Shown in pieces: positions 48,310 to 55,744 of a stretch of DNA of 64,000 bases (positions are counted from its first letter, which is position 1; every line of letters starts with the position of its first letter). The stretch comes from Oscillospiraceae bacterium. GTDB lineage: Bacteria > Bacillota > Clostridia > Oscillospirales > Oscillospiraceae. The translations under genes were made by a program, and so were the position numbers. The notes below the pieces were generated by a model, which was not told the DNA's origin, ran no database searches, and saw only the letters and a list, made by a program, of their open reading frames with translations. The stretch lies in contig JAGAMN010000059.1 in the NCBI GenBank assembly GCA_017624715.1, forward strand, positions 1-64,000. Reading direction: 5' to 3'.

Positions 48310-49305
48310 CTACTGCAGCGTGATTGTGCGATCCTTGATCTGGGGATAGCAGCCATCGGGAGGATTGGGGGGCGTAATGCCGTAGATCCATTGGGTTTGG
48401 CTGCCCTCAACGGAAATGGTCTTGCCCTCGACCGTCACCACGGCACACAGAGGATCGGCAAAGAACCAGGTGTTGATGGCCTGGGAAAGAGTGTTCAGGG
48501 GGATGTTTTGTACCTCAGTAGGGTTGCCTTGGATATCATATTTTTCCAGCCCGAAGGTTAACTCATCGGGGTAGTGATGCTTTTCCTCCAACTTCCAGCG
48601 GCCGTTGCGGACGGTGTTGATATCCATGTACATCACATTGTCAATGACGGTAAAATGGTCTTTGTGGTTGTGACCGTTGAGCACCAGCATCACCCGGTCC
48701 GGATGCTTGCGGATCACCGCTTGTGCGGCATAGGCGTCCGGGGAGGGATCCCACAGGCCTGTCAGGTCGGCGTGGGTGAATATCAGACATTTTTTCTGCT
48801 TCTCATCGGCATCGGTCAGCACTTCGTCCAGCCAGTTCAGCTGCTCCGGGCCTAAGGAGTGGGGGTAGATGTTACCCTCCGGATGACCCACGGTGTTGGT
48901 GTGGTTATGCTCCCAAATGCCAAGGGCTTCGTTGTAGGAGTGGTTGGTATCCAGAGCAATCAGGCGGTATTCACCCAGGTCTGTAAACCAATAAGCCTTC
49001 TTTTCACCGGCAAAGGTCACCGGTCGGTTGCACAGCTGGGGGATGACAACTTCTAGGGAGTTGCCCTCGGATTCCAGCTCGTGGTTACCCAGCACACCGT
49101 AAACCGGCAGATCATAGGGGTTTTGTAAAGTGGTGCGCAGAATTTCCGGGGAGCCCAGGTAATCGTTGCAAAGGTCGCCCAAATGCACCACAAAATCCAC
49201 CTTTTCCCTGGCTGCCCGGGCAAGGATTGCTTCCAGGTCGCTCACCGTGGTGGTGTACATACCCTTTTTGTAGTGAAAATCCGCAAAAACAAGAAATTTC
49301 AACAT
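48310..49305 (-). CDS. Calcineurin-like metallophosphoesterase
   Basis: This phosphodiesterase or phosphatase has 331 residues. The five metal motifs are present in order: FADFHYKKG (Asp about 8, His 10), VVHLGDLCNDY (about 40), GNHELESEG (about 75), LIFTHADL (about 180) and LVLNGHNHKDHF (about 214). There is no signal peptide, so it is cytoplasmic. I place the start at ATG 49305 (MLKFLVFADFHY), with AAAGGCGG nine bases upstream; the frame is open further upstream but outside the conserved fold. The promoter lies at 49330-49358. The substrate is unknown. Confidence 0.88.
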   Translation of the reverse strand: MLKFLVFADFHYKKGMYTTTVSDLEAILARAAREKVDFVVHLGDLCNDYLGSPEILRTTLQNPYDLPVYGVLGNHELESEGNSLEVVIPQLCNRPVTFAGEKKAYWFTDLGEYRLIALDTNHSYNEALGIWEHNHTNTVGHPEGNIYPHSLGPEQLNWLDEVLTDADEKQKKCLIFTHADLTGLWDPSPDAYAAQAVIRKHPDRVMLVLNGHNHKDHFTVIDNVMYMDINTVRNGRWKLEEKHHYPDELTFGLEKYDIQGNPTEVQNIPLNTLSQAINTWFFADPLCAVVTVEGKTISVEGSQTQWIYGITPPNPPDGCYPQIKDRTITLQ

Positions 49306-49329
49306 AAAAGCACCGCCTTTCTGAGTCCA

Positions 49330-49358
49330 GATATAGGATGCAAAACAGAGGTTGTCAA
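49330..49358 (-). promoter_or_regulatory. Promoter of the metallophosphoesterase gene
   Basis: On the minus strand TTGACA (49353-49358) and TATATC (49330-49335) are 17 bases apart. Confidence 0.75.
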
Positions 49359-49367
49359 GCTCTTTGC

Positions 49368-49754
49368 TTATGACTGAGCAGAATGTTTTTGTACAACAAA
49401 ATCCAATGCGAAAAACAGCAGACAGCCAACGGCGTAGCAAAGGATGTCCGGCCAGGAGAAAGTCCGCCCCATCAAAACCGAAAGGAAACGGTTGCTTTCC
49501 AGGCCCAACAGCTTCACAAGGTCAAAATACTGACTTACTTCGACCGCCGTTGCGAACAAAAACACATAAAAAGGCAATGCGGGCACCTTTCGGGGGATCC
49601 ATATTCTGCAGAAGCAGCAGATCAGCACTGTCACCAGCACATCACCGAAAAACGGGCGGATAAAGCTGTCGTTGACGAATAATGCAATCAAAACTTCTGT
49701 GACCAACAGCGCCAGAAATAAAAGCCCATAGAACAGCCGCGGCTTTTTTAGCAT
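49368..49754 (-). CDS. DUF2809-like small membrane protein
   Basis: This 128-residue protein has four membrane helices (about 6-24, 34-50, 62-78 and 99-117). The pattern RPFFGDVLVTVLICCFCRIW (about 28-47), then EVSQYFDLVKLLGL (about 68-81) and GRTFSWPDILCYAVG (about 93-107) matches DUF2809, a family of unknown function near VanZ-like proteins in shape. I place the start at 49754 (MLKKPRLFYG), with AAGGTGG about ten bases upstream. The promoter is at 49780-49808. Confidence 0.82.
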   Translation of the reverse strand: MLKKPRLFYGLLFLALLVTEVLIALFVNDSFIRPFFGDVLVTVLICCFCRIWIPRKVPALPFYVFLFATAVEVSQYFDLVKLLGLESNRFLSVLMGRTFSWPDILCYAVGCLLFFALDFVVQKHSAQS

Positions 49755-49779
49755 ATACTTCAACCACCTTTCTGTTTCC

Positions 49780-49808
49780 AATATAGAGAGAAATAAAAAG
49801 GTTGTCAA
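49780..49808 (-). promoter_or_regulatory. Promoter of the DUF2809 gene
   Basis: On the minus strand TTGACA (49803-49808) and TATATT (49780-49785) are 17 bases apart. The eight bases ttgacaac and the layout match the promoter at 49330-49358. Confidence 0.78.
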
Positions 49809-49828
49809 GACAAAATACCACATAAAAA

Positions 49829-49859
49829 TGTAGGGACCGGCGTCCCCGACGGTCCTTTA
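49829..49859. repeat. Short intergenic repeat, second copy
   Basis: This copy of tgtagggaccggcgtccccg plus acggtccttt matches 30907-30937. It lies between the DUF2809 gene and the start of the accessory island. Confidence 0.65.
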
Positions 49860-49869
49860 TTCACCGACC

Positions 49870-49900
49870 AAAGCACCAGCCGTTGAGGCTGGTGCTTTGA
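49870..49900 (-). terminator. Hairpin at the island edge, probable terminator
   Basis: The stem aaagcaccagcc/ggctggtgcttt lies 37 bases after the CD3324-like gene on the minus strand. The stem core caccagcc/ggctggtg recurs at 51401-51421. Confidence 0.65.
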
Positions 49901-49936
49901 TTGATAGGAACAAAAATGAAATTTATGGATTTCTCT

Positions 49937-50191
49937 TTAGTACAAAATCTTTCGGATAGAATCTACAGATAGATTATATTCATCTGCCAACGCTTCAATT
50001 TTAATTCCGCAGCGATGTTTTTCTCGGATTTGCTCATTACGTTGCTTATAGTAACTTCGAGCACCGGAAGTCTCGCCCCATTGCTTTTTTTCTTGCGCGT
50101 TGGGAATATAGAGTGTTTCCCCTGAGACATACTGCTGCAATTCTTTAAGCAGCCTGTCGGGCAGGATGTCCTGGGCGTTTTTATACTTCAT
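49937..50191 (-). CDS. CD3324-family small DNA-binding-like protein (Mor-type helix-turn-helix)
   Basis: The product is 84 residues: MKYKNAQDILPDRLLKELQQYV at the start, then GETLYIPNAQEKKQWGETSG (about 23-42), a basic helix and a final helix-turn-helix-like segment IEALADEYNLSVDSIRKIL (about 64-82). This layout is that of CD3324-type proteins related to the Mor transcription activator family. I place the start at 50191; the gene overlaps the end of the upstream nucleotidyltransferase-like gene by 11 bases, so the two are coupled. It is likely a regulator of, or partner to, that gene. Confidence 0.8.
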   Translation of the reverse strand: MKYKNAQDILPDRLLKELQQYVSGETLYIPNAQEKKQWGETSGARSYYKQRNEQIREKHRCGIKIEALADEYNLSVDSIRKILY

Positions 50192-51194
50192 TGGGGATTT
50201 CCTCGGGAGACTGATACTGGCGGATGATACCACCATTATTTGTGATGATATTGCGCATCTGTTCTTCCAGCTTGTTTGCTCGGGCGACAATTCGACTTAA
50301 GTCCTTATAGTCGTATTCGCTCAACAACTCCATCTTGGGAAGGTGGAAATCCTCACAGACCGCATTCAATTCGTTTTGAAGCACGATGCCCCACATATGG
50401 ACCTTTATGGCATCGTTACCTTGCCCGTAATAGCGGATTCGCAGCCAGGTGTAGGACAGTTCTGCATACCAGTCCGCCAAGTCTTGGAAATTACGCTCGA
50501 ACTTTCTATTGTTTGCCTGGGACAGAAAACACCCCACCATAGAAATCAATTCGCGACAAAGCTCTTTCCTGTGGCGATCATTTGATGTACGGATCACCTC
50601 AAGGTACATCTCTGCAAATTGAGAGGGAACGGAGGCCATGGTTTGCAGTTCTTCAAGCTGATCGATCTGCGATTTGTGGAAGTAGCTGTGATTGGCAAAG
50701 GCGATTGCTCGTGCAAGATAGTCCAGGATGTATCCTGCGTATAGACGGATGTTGCTGCCCTCTGCGAACAGCAGTTCCGTGTAAAGATTTTTTGCTGTTG
50801 CATAGGATTCCAATGCGTGTTTTCTTGCCTGAATGGGGTTGTTAAGATTATTAAGTTGCATATGCCTTAGCGACTCAAATCGTGCAGCATCTTCGGGTGT
50901 ACGGGAATAAAGGATTCTGCTGTCTGCCAAAACAGTAATGTTGTATTCATCCAGGTTGGCAAATCGCTCCAGTCGTTCCCACTCGATACCCCAAATATCA
51001 TAGCCACGTCCGTCCATAATAAAGGTTTGTGCAAATTGCCTACCTCTGTCGGTAATGGGAACAAAATAGCTTACAGTGTTTTCTTCGGAGTCAATATTGA
51101 GTGTAGAATGTGAAATAACCAAAGCGATATCATCTACATACTTTTCCTTTACGGTATTCAGCACCCAGTTAGAAAATAAAATGTCATTTTTCAT
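50181..51194 (-). CDS. Nucleotidyltransferase-like protein with helical C-terminal domain, 337 aa
   Basis: I cannot name this protein firmly. The N-terminal part (about 1-110) reads like a degenerate nucleotidyltransferase: VDDIALVISHSTLNIDSEEN in the place of the GS..SD.D motif, then GYDIWGIEWERLERFANLDE and ITVLADSRILYSRTPEDAARF, which match the later strands of that fold. The canonical GSxxxG..DxD residues are not present. The remaining 220 residues are helical, with an ARAIAFANHSYFHKSQ stretch, and may be a HEPN-like or four-helix domain. Start ATG 51194 has GGAGAT about nine bases upstream. It is AT-richer than the core genes and lies just downstream (minus strand) of structured element 3. 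An aminoglycoside-type transferase relative or a toxin-like module are both possible. Confidence 0.6.
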   Translation of the reverse strand: MKNDILFSNWVLNTVKEKYVDDIALVISHSTLNIDSEENTVSYFVPITDRGRQFAQTFIMDGRGYDIWGIEWERLERFANLDEYNITVLADSRILYSRTPEDAARFESLRHMQLNNLNNPIQARKHALESYATAKNLYTELLFAEGSNIRLYAGYILDYLARAIAFANHSYFHKSQIDQLEELQTMASVPSQFAEMYLEVIRTSNDRHRKELCRELISMVGCFLSQANNRKFERNFQDLADWYAELSYTWLRIRYYGQGNDAIKVHMWGIVLQNELNAVCEDFHLPKMELLSEYDYKDLSRIVARANKLEEQMRNIITNNGGIIRQYQSPEEIPNEV

Positions 51195-51334
51195 ATAAGC
51201 ATCTCCTCTGTTCAGTTTGCAGTCGACTGTAATAACAATATATCAGATATTTTGAAAAGGGAAAGGGAGCAAACGATTCCATTTTGTTCTTTCCGTAGGA
51301 TCATTTTGAGGAGTTGGGTTATCTTGCGAAAGAA

Positions 51335-51378
51335 GACGGATTCGCTTTTCTGCGGAAGAGCCGCCTTTCGAATCCGTC
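51335..51378 (-). repeat. Hairpin with GAAAGGCGGCTCTT / CCGCAGAAAAGC core, second copy
   Basis: Read on the minus strand, a perfect 10-bp stem gacggattcg/cgaatccgtc encloses gaaaggcggctcttccgcag and aaaagc. The two internal motifs are the same as in 1414-1501, while the outer stem differs in sequence but is again perfect. In the first copy a 20-base hairpin is inserted between the motifs. Confidence 0.7.
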
Positions 51379-51400
51379 CTCCAAATACCCAAACGCAAAC

Positions 51401-51421
51401 CACCAGCCAGTTAAGGCTGGT
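51401..51421 (-). terminator. Short hairpin caccagcc..ggctggtg
   Basis: The stem caccagcc pairs with ggctggtg around a 5-base loop. It lies between structured element 3 and the 51335-51378 hairpin, the same relative place as the terminator at 1361-1391 before the 1414-1501 hairpin. There is no T tract of note. Confidence 0.5.
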
Positions 51422-51432
51422 GAGAATTTGGC

Positions 51433-51640
51433 ACACATCCAGTGAAGCTTGGCCTCGCTAAGTGAAGTAGCGTCGTTGCCGCTGTGCAGTATCGTGCTAT
51501 GCACGATGTGAAGTAAAGTGCGCCACCCACTTGCAAAGCAAACTTCACTGCACAGCAGCTTCACGATGCGAAGCATCACTTCGCGCGCCGCAAGGCGCAC
51601 TTAGTTGAAAAGAGCACTTGCAAAAGCAAGTGCTCTTTTC
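51433..51640 (-). repeat. Structured multi-hairpin element, copy 3
   Basis: Read on the minus strand it begins with gccagaaaag, like copies 1 and 2, and a perfect 15-bp lead hairpin (51626-51640 with 51607-51621). The linker aactaa follows, then the outer stem aagtgcgcc (51594-51602 region) pairing with ggcgcactt (51516-51524). Internal hairpins are separated by gtgaag on the left and by acttcac on the right. The stems differ from copies 1 and 2 but keep pairing. With the flanking 51195-51432 and 51641-51798, this accounts for the 604-base gap between genes; no ORF there is convincing. Confidence 0.7.
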
Positions 51641-51642
51641 TG

Positions 51643-51784
51643 GCGTTTTTGAACCTAATCTATATTTTTCGTTAGGCTTTAGATGATGCGAAAACCGAAA
51701 AAGCCTAGAGCCGCAACGGTTTTTTGACTTTTGGTAGCTGCCCAAAGTGGTCATTTTTGCTTTTGAACTAAATATATATTTTGT
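51643..51784. repeat. Pair of imperfect direct repeats next to element 3
   Basis: The sequences tttttgaacctaatctatat (51646 onward) and cttttgaactaaatatatat (51761 onward) are about 80 percent alike and lie about 115 bases apart, flanking a hairpin-like stretch (aggctttagatg..aaaaagcctagagcc). They sit between element 3 and the end of the defence-like operon. Confidence 0.5.
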
Positions 51785-51798
51785 GGAAAAGGAGATTA

Positions 51799-52650
51799 CT
51801 AACAAAGCATATCAAGAGTAATTATTTCTTTCCCATATTGAAAGGAAGCGGGAACAATAGCATCATCATCTAGACGAAGAATGGGGTTGTCATGATCGTA
51901 CATATATTCTGGATGCGAATTCTGATATATTAGGAGTCTATGGCAAACTTGGGAAATAAGAAATTGGCACTTGTGAGCATAGTCCATTTCCTCGTGACCA
52001 TCAAACACAATGGAATTGATTGGTAATAAGTAATTTAAGCAGAAATATGTACTATTCTCAAAGAAATCTTTTTGTATTTTTTTATTACGAAGAAAACGAG
52101 ATAGTACTACTAGAAATTCCGGACCGTCATACAACTCACGAGCATAAGAATTTTTCATTAGAAGATCCCTCATCGCAAAGCCGTTGAAACAATAATCTTC
52201 ACGACCAGCATTATATCCTAGTCGTCCACGAAGGTAACATACATCAATCTGATTGGTATCCTCTAATGAAACAACGCTTCCGTAATGAATAATGAGAAGA
52301 TGTCCTTTGTGTTCTGCAAACTCAACACCATGCTCTCGTAGGAATGTACGAAGAGGTGTTTCTGTTGCAAGAAGGAATTTTAGGTTACATCCATCGTTGT
52401 TCTCGCCGTCTGTATTTAATCTACGAGTCAAATGGTGCAATTGAATCTCATCTATAGGTATTTCAGGTTGCAGGTCAGAGATAATGGACATCAATTCGAC
52501 ATTGAATATTTCAGAATTGAAGCCCCATTTATCTGGTGTTGCTTTTTCTGATGCATAATCAATGTACTGGTACAGTTCACTGCTTGTTATGTTTAGGTAT
52601 GTACATAATGAGCGTTCCATAGATCGTTGTGAGGTTGTATCGATATACAT
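51799..52650 (-). CDS. Hypothetical protein, third gene of the defence-like operon, 283 aa
   Basis: I do not recognise this protein. It is 283 residues, cytoplasmic, without membrane segments. Notable blocks: EIQLHHLTRRLNTDG (about 69-83), KFLLATETPLRTFLREHGVEF (about 90-110), HLLIIHYGSVVSLED, VCYLRGRLGYNAGREDYCFN (about 137-156), GFAMRDLLMKNSYARELYDG and PEFLVVLSRFL. The paired His-x-x-x-Arg-Arg and RGRLGY..D..FNGF motifs look like an active site rather than a scaffold. Start ATG 52650 has GAGGTGA eight bases upstream. It follows the ATPase gene by 68 bases on the same strand, so it may be the effector or the third component of the system. AT-rich composition agrees with horizontal transfer. 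Confidence 0.7.
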   Translation of the reverse strand: MYIDTTSQRSMERSLCTYLNITSSELYQYIDYASEKATPDKWGFNSEIFNVELMSIISDLQPEIPIDEIQLHHLTRRLNTDGENNDGCNLKFLLATETPLRTFLREHGVEFAEHKGHLLIIHYGSVVSLEDTNQIDVCYLRGRLGYNAGREDYCFNGFAMRDLLMKNSYARELYDGPEFLVVLSRFLRNKKIQKDFFENSTYFCLNYLLPINSIVFDGHEEMDYAHKCQFLISQVCHRLLIYQNSHPEYMYDHDNPILRLDDDAIVPASFQYGKEIITLDMLC

Positions 52651-52717
52651 TTTTTAAGTCACCTCTGCAATAAGTAACTGGAAAGCGATGAAGCGCGGGG
52701 CTCTCGGATTGTAAATG

Positions 52718-54397
52718 CTAGAAGCGAGTGAAGATTTCGGAGATCTCCGCTTCGTATGTGGCATATTCTGTTGAACTTAAAAGATGATTCTTGGGGTTTG
52801 AAAGCGAAATAATGTTAACATTCCCAAGCTCTGCTGCAGTTTCCTTGCCCTGAATGGATGCGACAATGACCTGGTTGTCTGTTTTATCCCATGTAAGCAA
52901 TGTACGAATAACAGAATCAAGATGCTCATTATCCTGTTCAAGTACATTTGGAGAATCGATTACGATGGGAAAGGTAATCAGGTTAGGCGCGCTTGCTCGC
53001 TGAGTTTCTACAAATGCCAGAATTTGTGCTATCTTACATCTAGGACCATAGGCACCACTGGCAATCAAAGCTGATCCGGGCTCGCTATAATCAGCTATTT
53101 GATCCGAAGGAATATCAAGACCAGTAAACAATGTTCCCAATTTGCCTAGATAGGTTGCATTGACAACGGCACGTCCCTTGTCATATGCAGCAAGTTGCTT
53201 GTTATAGCCGGAATTATCAGAACGGAGCCTCTCAATTTCGGCAATGTCAGCAGCAATTTGGTCACGATATTCCCGGAGCAACTGTTTTGTTGCCTTTGAT
53301 TTTAGATAGGCATTATAAGCTTCGCGGTCAGATTGGAGGCTATTCTCAAAATCTGCAAGGGTTTTTTGTTTTGCAGCAAATTTACTCCTATATTTGCTGA
53401 TTCGGCGCTCTAGTAACACTAATTTTTCGGAGAGATTGGTATAGTCATCGTGCAGAGATTCTAATAAATAGATTTTTTCCAGTTGCTGGGTCATCGCTTG
53501 AGCGAATACCATACCACAACGGGGACACTCAACGGTAGTATTATTAGAGGCTTCGGGAACAGGTGGTTTCTGCTTGATATATTTAGAAAGAACATCTTTT
53601 TCGTATTCAAGCTGTATTTTTTGATCCTCGGCCTCAAGTAAATCGGTGCGCACTTTTGCAATCTCGCTTAGAAGTCTTCTGATTTCAATTTGCCTGGAGG
53701 CAATCGCCTTTTCTAGCGATTCGCTGTCAAAAGACATTTGAGTTTCGCCCAGACCGGCCTGGAGTGTATCTACAACAGTACGGTATTTGTCGATTTCTTT
53801 CGTAAGCAGAGACATCTGTTTACTATTTGCTTTATGACGTTTTGCAATTTCAACATAGCTTCGGTCAAGTGCGCCGAGGTGGAAGAAATAGCTGTTCTTT
53901 CTTTGTCCCAGATCAAACTGCCCCATTCGATCAAAAGAATAGGAATTAGCGGCCCAGCCATTTTCCTGATCGACATAGTAAGGCATATAGTAGTATGCGG
54001 GAGGGCATCTTACAATAGTGCCATCTTCATCTTTACCGACAAGATTGATTTCTAGTTTAAAGAGCTCAGACAGCTTCTCTTCAAACGCTGCGGCAGAAGC
54101 ATAATAGCCGACAAAAGTGCTGTCACAATATAAAACATATGTATTTTTAAGACGAGCAACACGATAATGGTGGAGATCAAGAGAAAAATCAATAAATGTA
54201 AGCAGATTAATTCTCTTGATAGGTGTTGGAAAAAAGACTTCTGCACCGAGGGTGTAGAAAATTGACTTCATTATTACCGACTTGCCGAGGTGATTGTGAT
54301 CGCTAGTAAGCAAATTTTTGCCAGACTGGAAGTGAATCCGTTTAGCTTCTTTGTTAGTAAGGTCTACCAGTGTAATAGCGGATACAATTAACTTCAT
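52718..54397 (-). CDS. SMC/Rad50-like ATPase with CxxC hook, defence-type
   Basis: The product is 559 residues with an SMC-like plan. N-terminal ATP-binding half: FQSGKNLLTSDHNHLGKSVI (23-42) with GKS (38-40) of the P-loop, though the first Gly of GxxxxGK is replaced. Two coiled-coil arms (about 180-285 and 300-410) flank the hook CPRC (291-294). The C-terminal half has ASGAYGPRCKIAQILAF (446-462) in the place of the ABC signature and the Walker-B-like LITFPIVIDSPNV (473-485). A conserved-looking block YYVDQENGW..SYSFDRMGQFDLGQRK follows the P-loop. The start overlaps the stop of the DUF4297-like gene (ATGA), so they are coupled. This ATPase-plus-nuclease pair resembles ABC-three-component and Lamassu-type anti-phage systems. 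Confidence 0.8.
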   Translation of the reverse strand: MKLIVSAITLVDLTNKEAKRIHFQSGKNLLTSDHNHLGKSVIMKSIFYTLGAEVFFPTPIKRINLLTFIDFSLDLHHYRVARLKNTYVLYCDSTFVGYYASAAAFEEKLSELFKLEINLVGKDEDGTIVRCPPAYYYMPYYVDQENGWAANSYSFDRMGQFDLGQRKNSYFFHLGALDRSYVEIAKRHKANSKQMSLLTKEIDKYRTVVDTLQAGLGETQMSFDSESLEKAIASRQIEIRRLLSEIAKVRTDLLEAEDQKIQLEYEKDVLSKYIKQKPPVPEASNNTTVECPRCGMVFAQAMTQQLEKIYLLESLHDDYTNLSEKLVLLERRISKYRSKFAAKQKTLADFENSLQSDREAYNAYLKSKATKQLLREYRDQIAADIAEIERLRSDNSGYNKQLAAYDKGRAVVNATYLGKLGTLFTGLDIPSDQIADYSEPGSALIASGAYGPRCKIAQILAFVETQRASAPNLITFPIVIDSPNVLEQDNEHLDSVIRTLLTWDKTDNQVIVASIQGKETAAELGNVNIISLSNPKNHLLSSTEYATYEAEISEIFTRF

Positions 54398-55461
54398 ATG
54401 CTCCCACCTCCGTAACAATATTTGTATGCGAGTATCATAACTAGAGTCTTTAAGTAATACTCGTCTCGGTATGCTGTTGGGACAGAATCATCAAAGCAAG
54501 TACGGTCATAAACCATTGTCAATAAGGTTGGCATATCATCTACACCGTCGCTACAAGCACTTTCAATTGCACTAATCACTTTTTGTTTTAAGTCTATGAA
54601 TACTCGCATATCTGAGTACATATCGATTTTAATTTGTCGATACTGAGAAGAGCACCTTGTTTTCATCTTGAGCGAAGTGATACCAAATTCATCGAACAGC
54701 TTGTCAAGCGACGGGATTTGGATAGCAAGTCCACAAGATATTATGGCTTTTATATCATTTGAGGCCAAACCTTTCTTCTCAAATATTTCACCGATATCCG
54801 AACAAGTTTCATTGACCTCATCATTGAACTTGGTATCCAGTGTGCTATATAGAAGTCTATAGATTGATTTTGCAGTTGCAACTTGAAGGTCTGGGTCTTG
54901 TTTTAAGAGAAAATCCTGGAATTGGTGTTCGGTCTCTTCTTTGTGTCCCTTGGTTGAAAGCGTGGATCGCACAAAGAAAAATTTGGAAAGATCCACATCT
55001 TTAACATCAACCCCTTGGTCTTTGGCAATTGCTTTCCGAATTTTTTGAATATTGCTCTGAATGGCAGAATCATCTAACGAGGTTCTTTCATTAGGAAAAA
55101 CCTCGGTACCGTATGAAACTACATCCGTATTGCAGACCACGGACGCACTGCTTGTGTAGATTCCATATTTTTGGGCATTGACATAGAGCTTCTGAAACCA
55201 TTTCTCCGCTATAACTGTAGATAATAGATATTGTTTATCAGAGGATTTGGTTTTAACCTGGTATAGATGAATTGCAGAAGGGTTTTCAGGATCGCTAATT
55301 ATAGAAATGTCTTCGATGTAATCCATCATCACAAGGAAATCAGTCGTATAAAATTCCATGATAAGCTGGATGGCGTAGCTAATCTGAACAGTAAGCCTGT
55401 TTTTGGTTCTGGAGCCGGTAATCTCTTTGTGTGAACTAGAGATAATACTTCCTAGTGACAT
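54394..55461 (-). CDS. DUF4297/Cap4-like nuclease domain protein, defence-type
   Basis: The product is 355 residues. The first 100 residues match the DUF4297 (Cap4-type, PD-(D/E)xK) nuclease pattern: GSRTKNRLTVQ (16-26), Asp47 and Glu50-Asp51 in VMMDYIEDISII, and YQVKTKS (67-73) with the catalytic Lys70. The rest (about 100-355) is helical and probably senses or binds the partner. I place the start at 55461 (MSLGSIISS), seven bases after GAAGG; an upstream ATG at 55479 has no binding site. It is the first gene of the three-gene operon, behind the promoter at 55506-55534. In Cap4 and Lamassu, this nuclease degrades DNA when infection is sensed; that role is inferred here. Confidence 0.78.
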   Translation of the reverse strand: MSLGSIISSSHKEITGSRTKNRLTVQISYAIQLIMEFYTTDFLVMMDYIEDISIISDPENPSAIHLYQVKTKSSDKQYLLSTVIAEKWFQKLYVNAQKYGIYTSSASVVCNTDVVSYGTEVFPNERTSLDDSAIQSNIQKIRKAIAKDQGVDVKDVDLSKFFFVRSTLSTKGHKEETEHQFQDFLLKQDPDLQVATAKSIYRLLYSTLDTKFNDEVNETCSDIGEIFEKKGLASNDIKAIISCGLAIQIPSLDKLFDEFGITSLKMKTRCSSQYRQIKIDMYSDMRVFIDLKQKVISAIESACSDGVDDMPTLLTMVYDRTCFDDSVPTAYRDEYYLKTLVMILAYKYCYGGGSI

Positions 55462-55505
55462 GCAAAAACCTTCTCTCATAATGCAATATCGATTTGTATA
55501 AATGC

Positions 55506-55534
55506 ATTATATCACTGTTTGCCATTTTTCTCAA
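55506..55534 (-). promoter_or_regulatory. Promoter of the defence-like operon
   Basis: On the minus strand TTGAGA (55529-55534) and TATAAT (55506-55511) are 17 bases apart. The remaining part of the 55535-55982 gap holds no gene; it is AT-rich and contains the left end of the IS3-family element near 55740. Confidence 0.75.
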
Positions 55535-55744
55535 GAAAATATCGGAGAAATGGTAACTTTTGCGACATAATAGAATTTTTCACAATGATGAGACGAATGA
55601 AGACCCGACGTATCAGTATGTTGAAATGGAGAGCAAAAGATTAATCCATTGCATCTGATATATGTCTTGAGTAGATCATTTGGTGACATTATTTGTATAT
55701 GACTTATAATCAAATATTAAATTACTTATAGGGAATCACGGACA

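Noticed and set aside
51319..51805. Two minus-strand frames (51319-51600 and 51545-51805) over structured element 3
   Set aside because: They translate hairpin sequence, overlap each other, lack binding sites, and arise from the palindromic composition.
51799..55461. Naming the operon as Lamassu
   Set aside because: Gene order and the third protein do not match the Lamassu pattern I know, and no search could be run. I describe it as ABC-three-component/Lamassu-like only.
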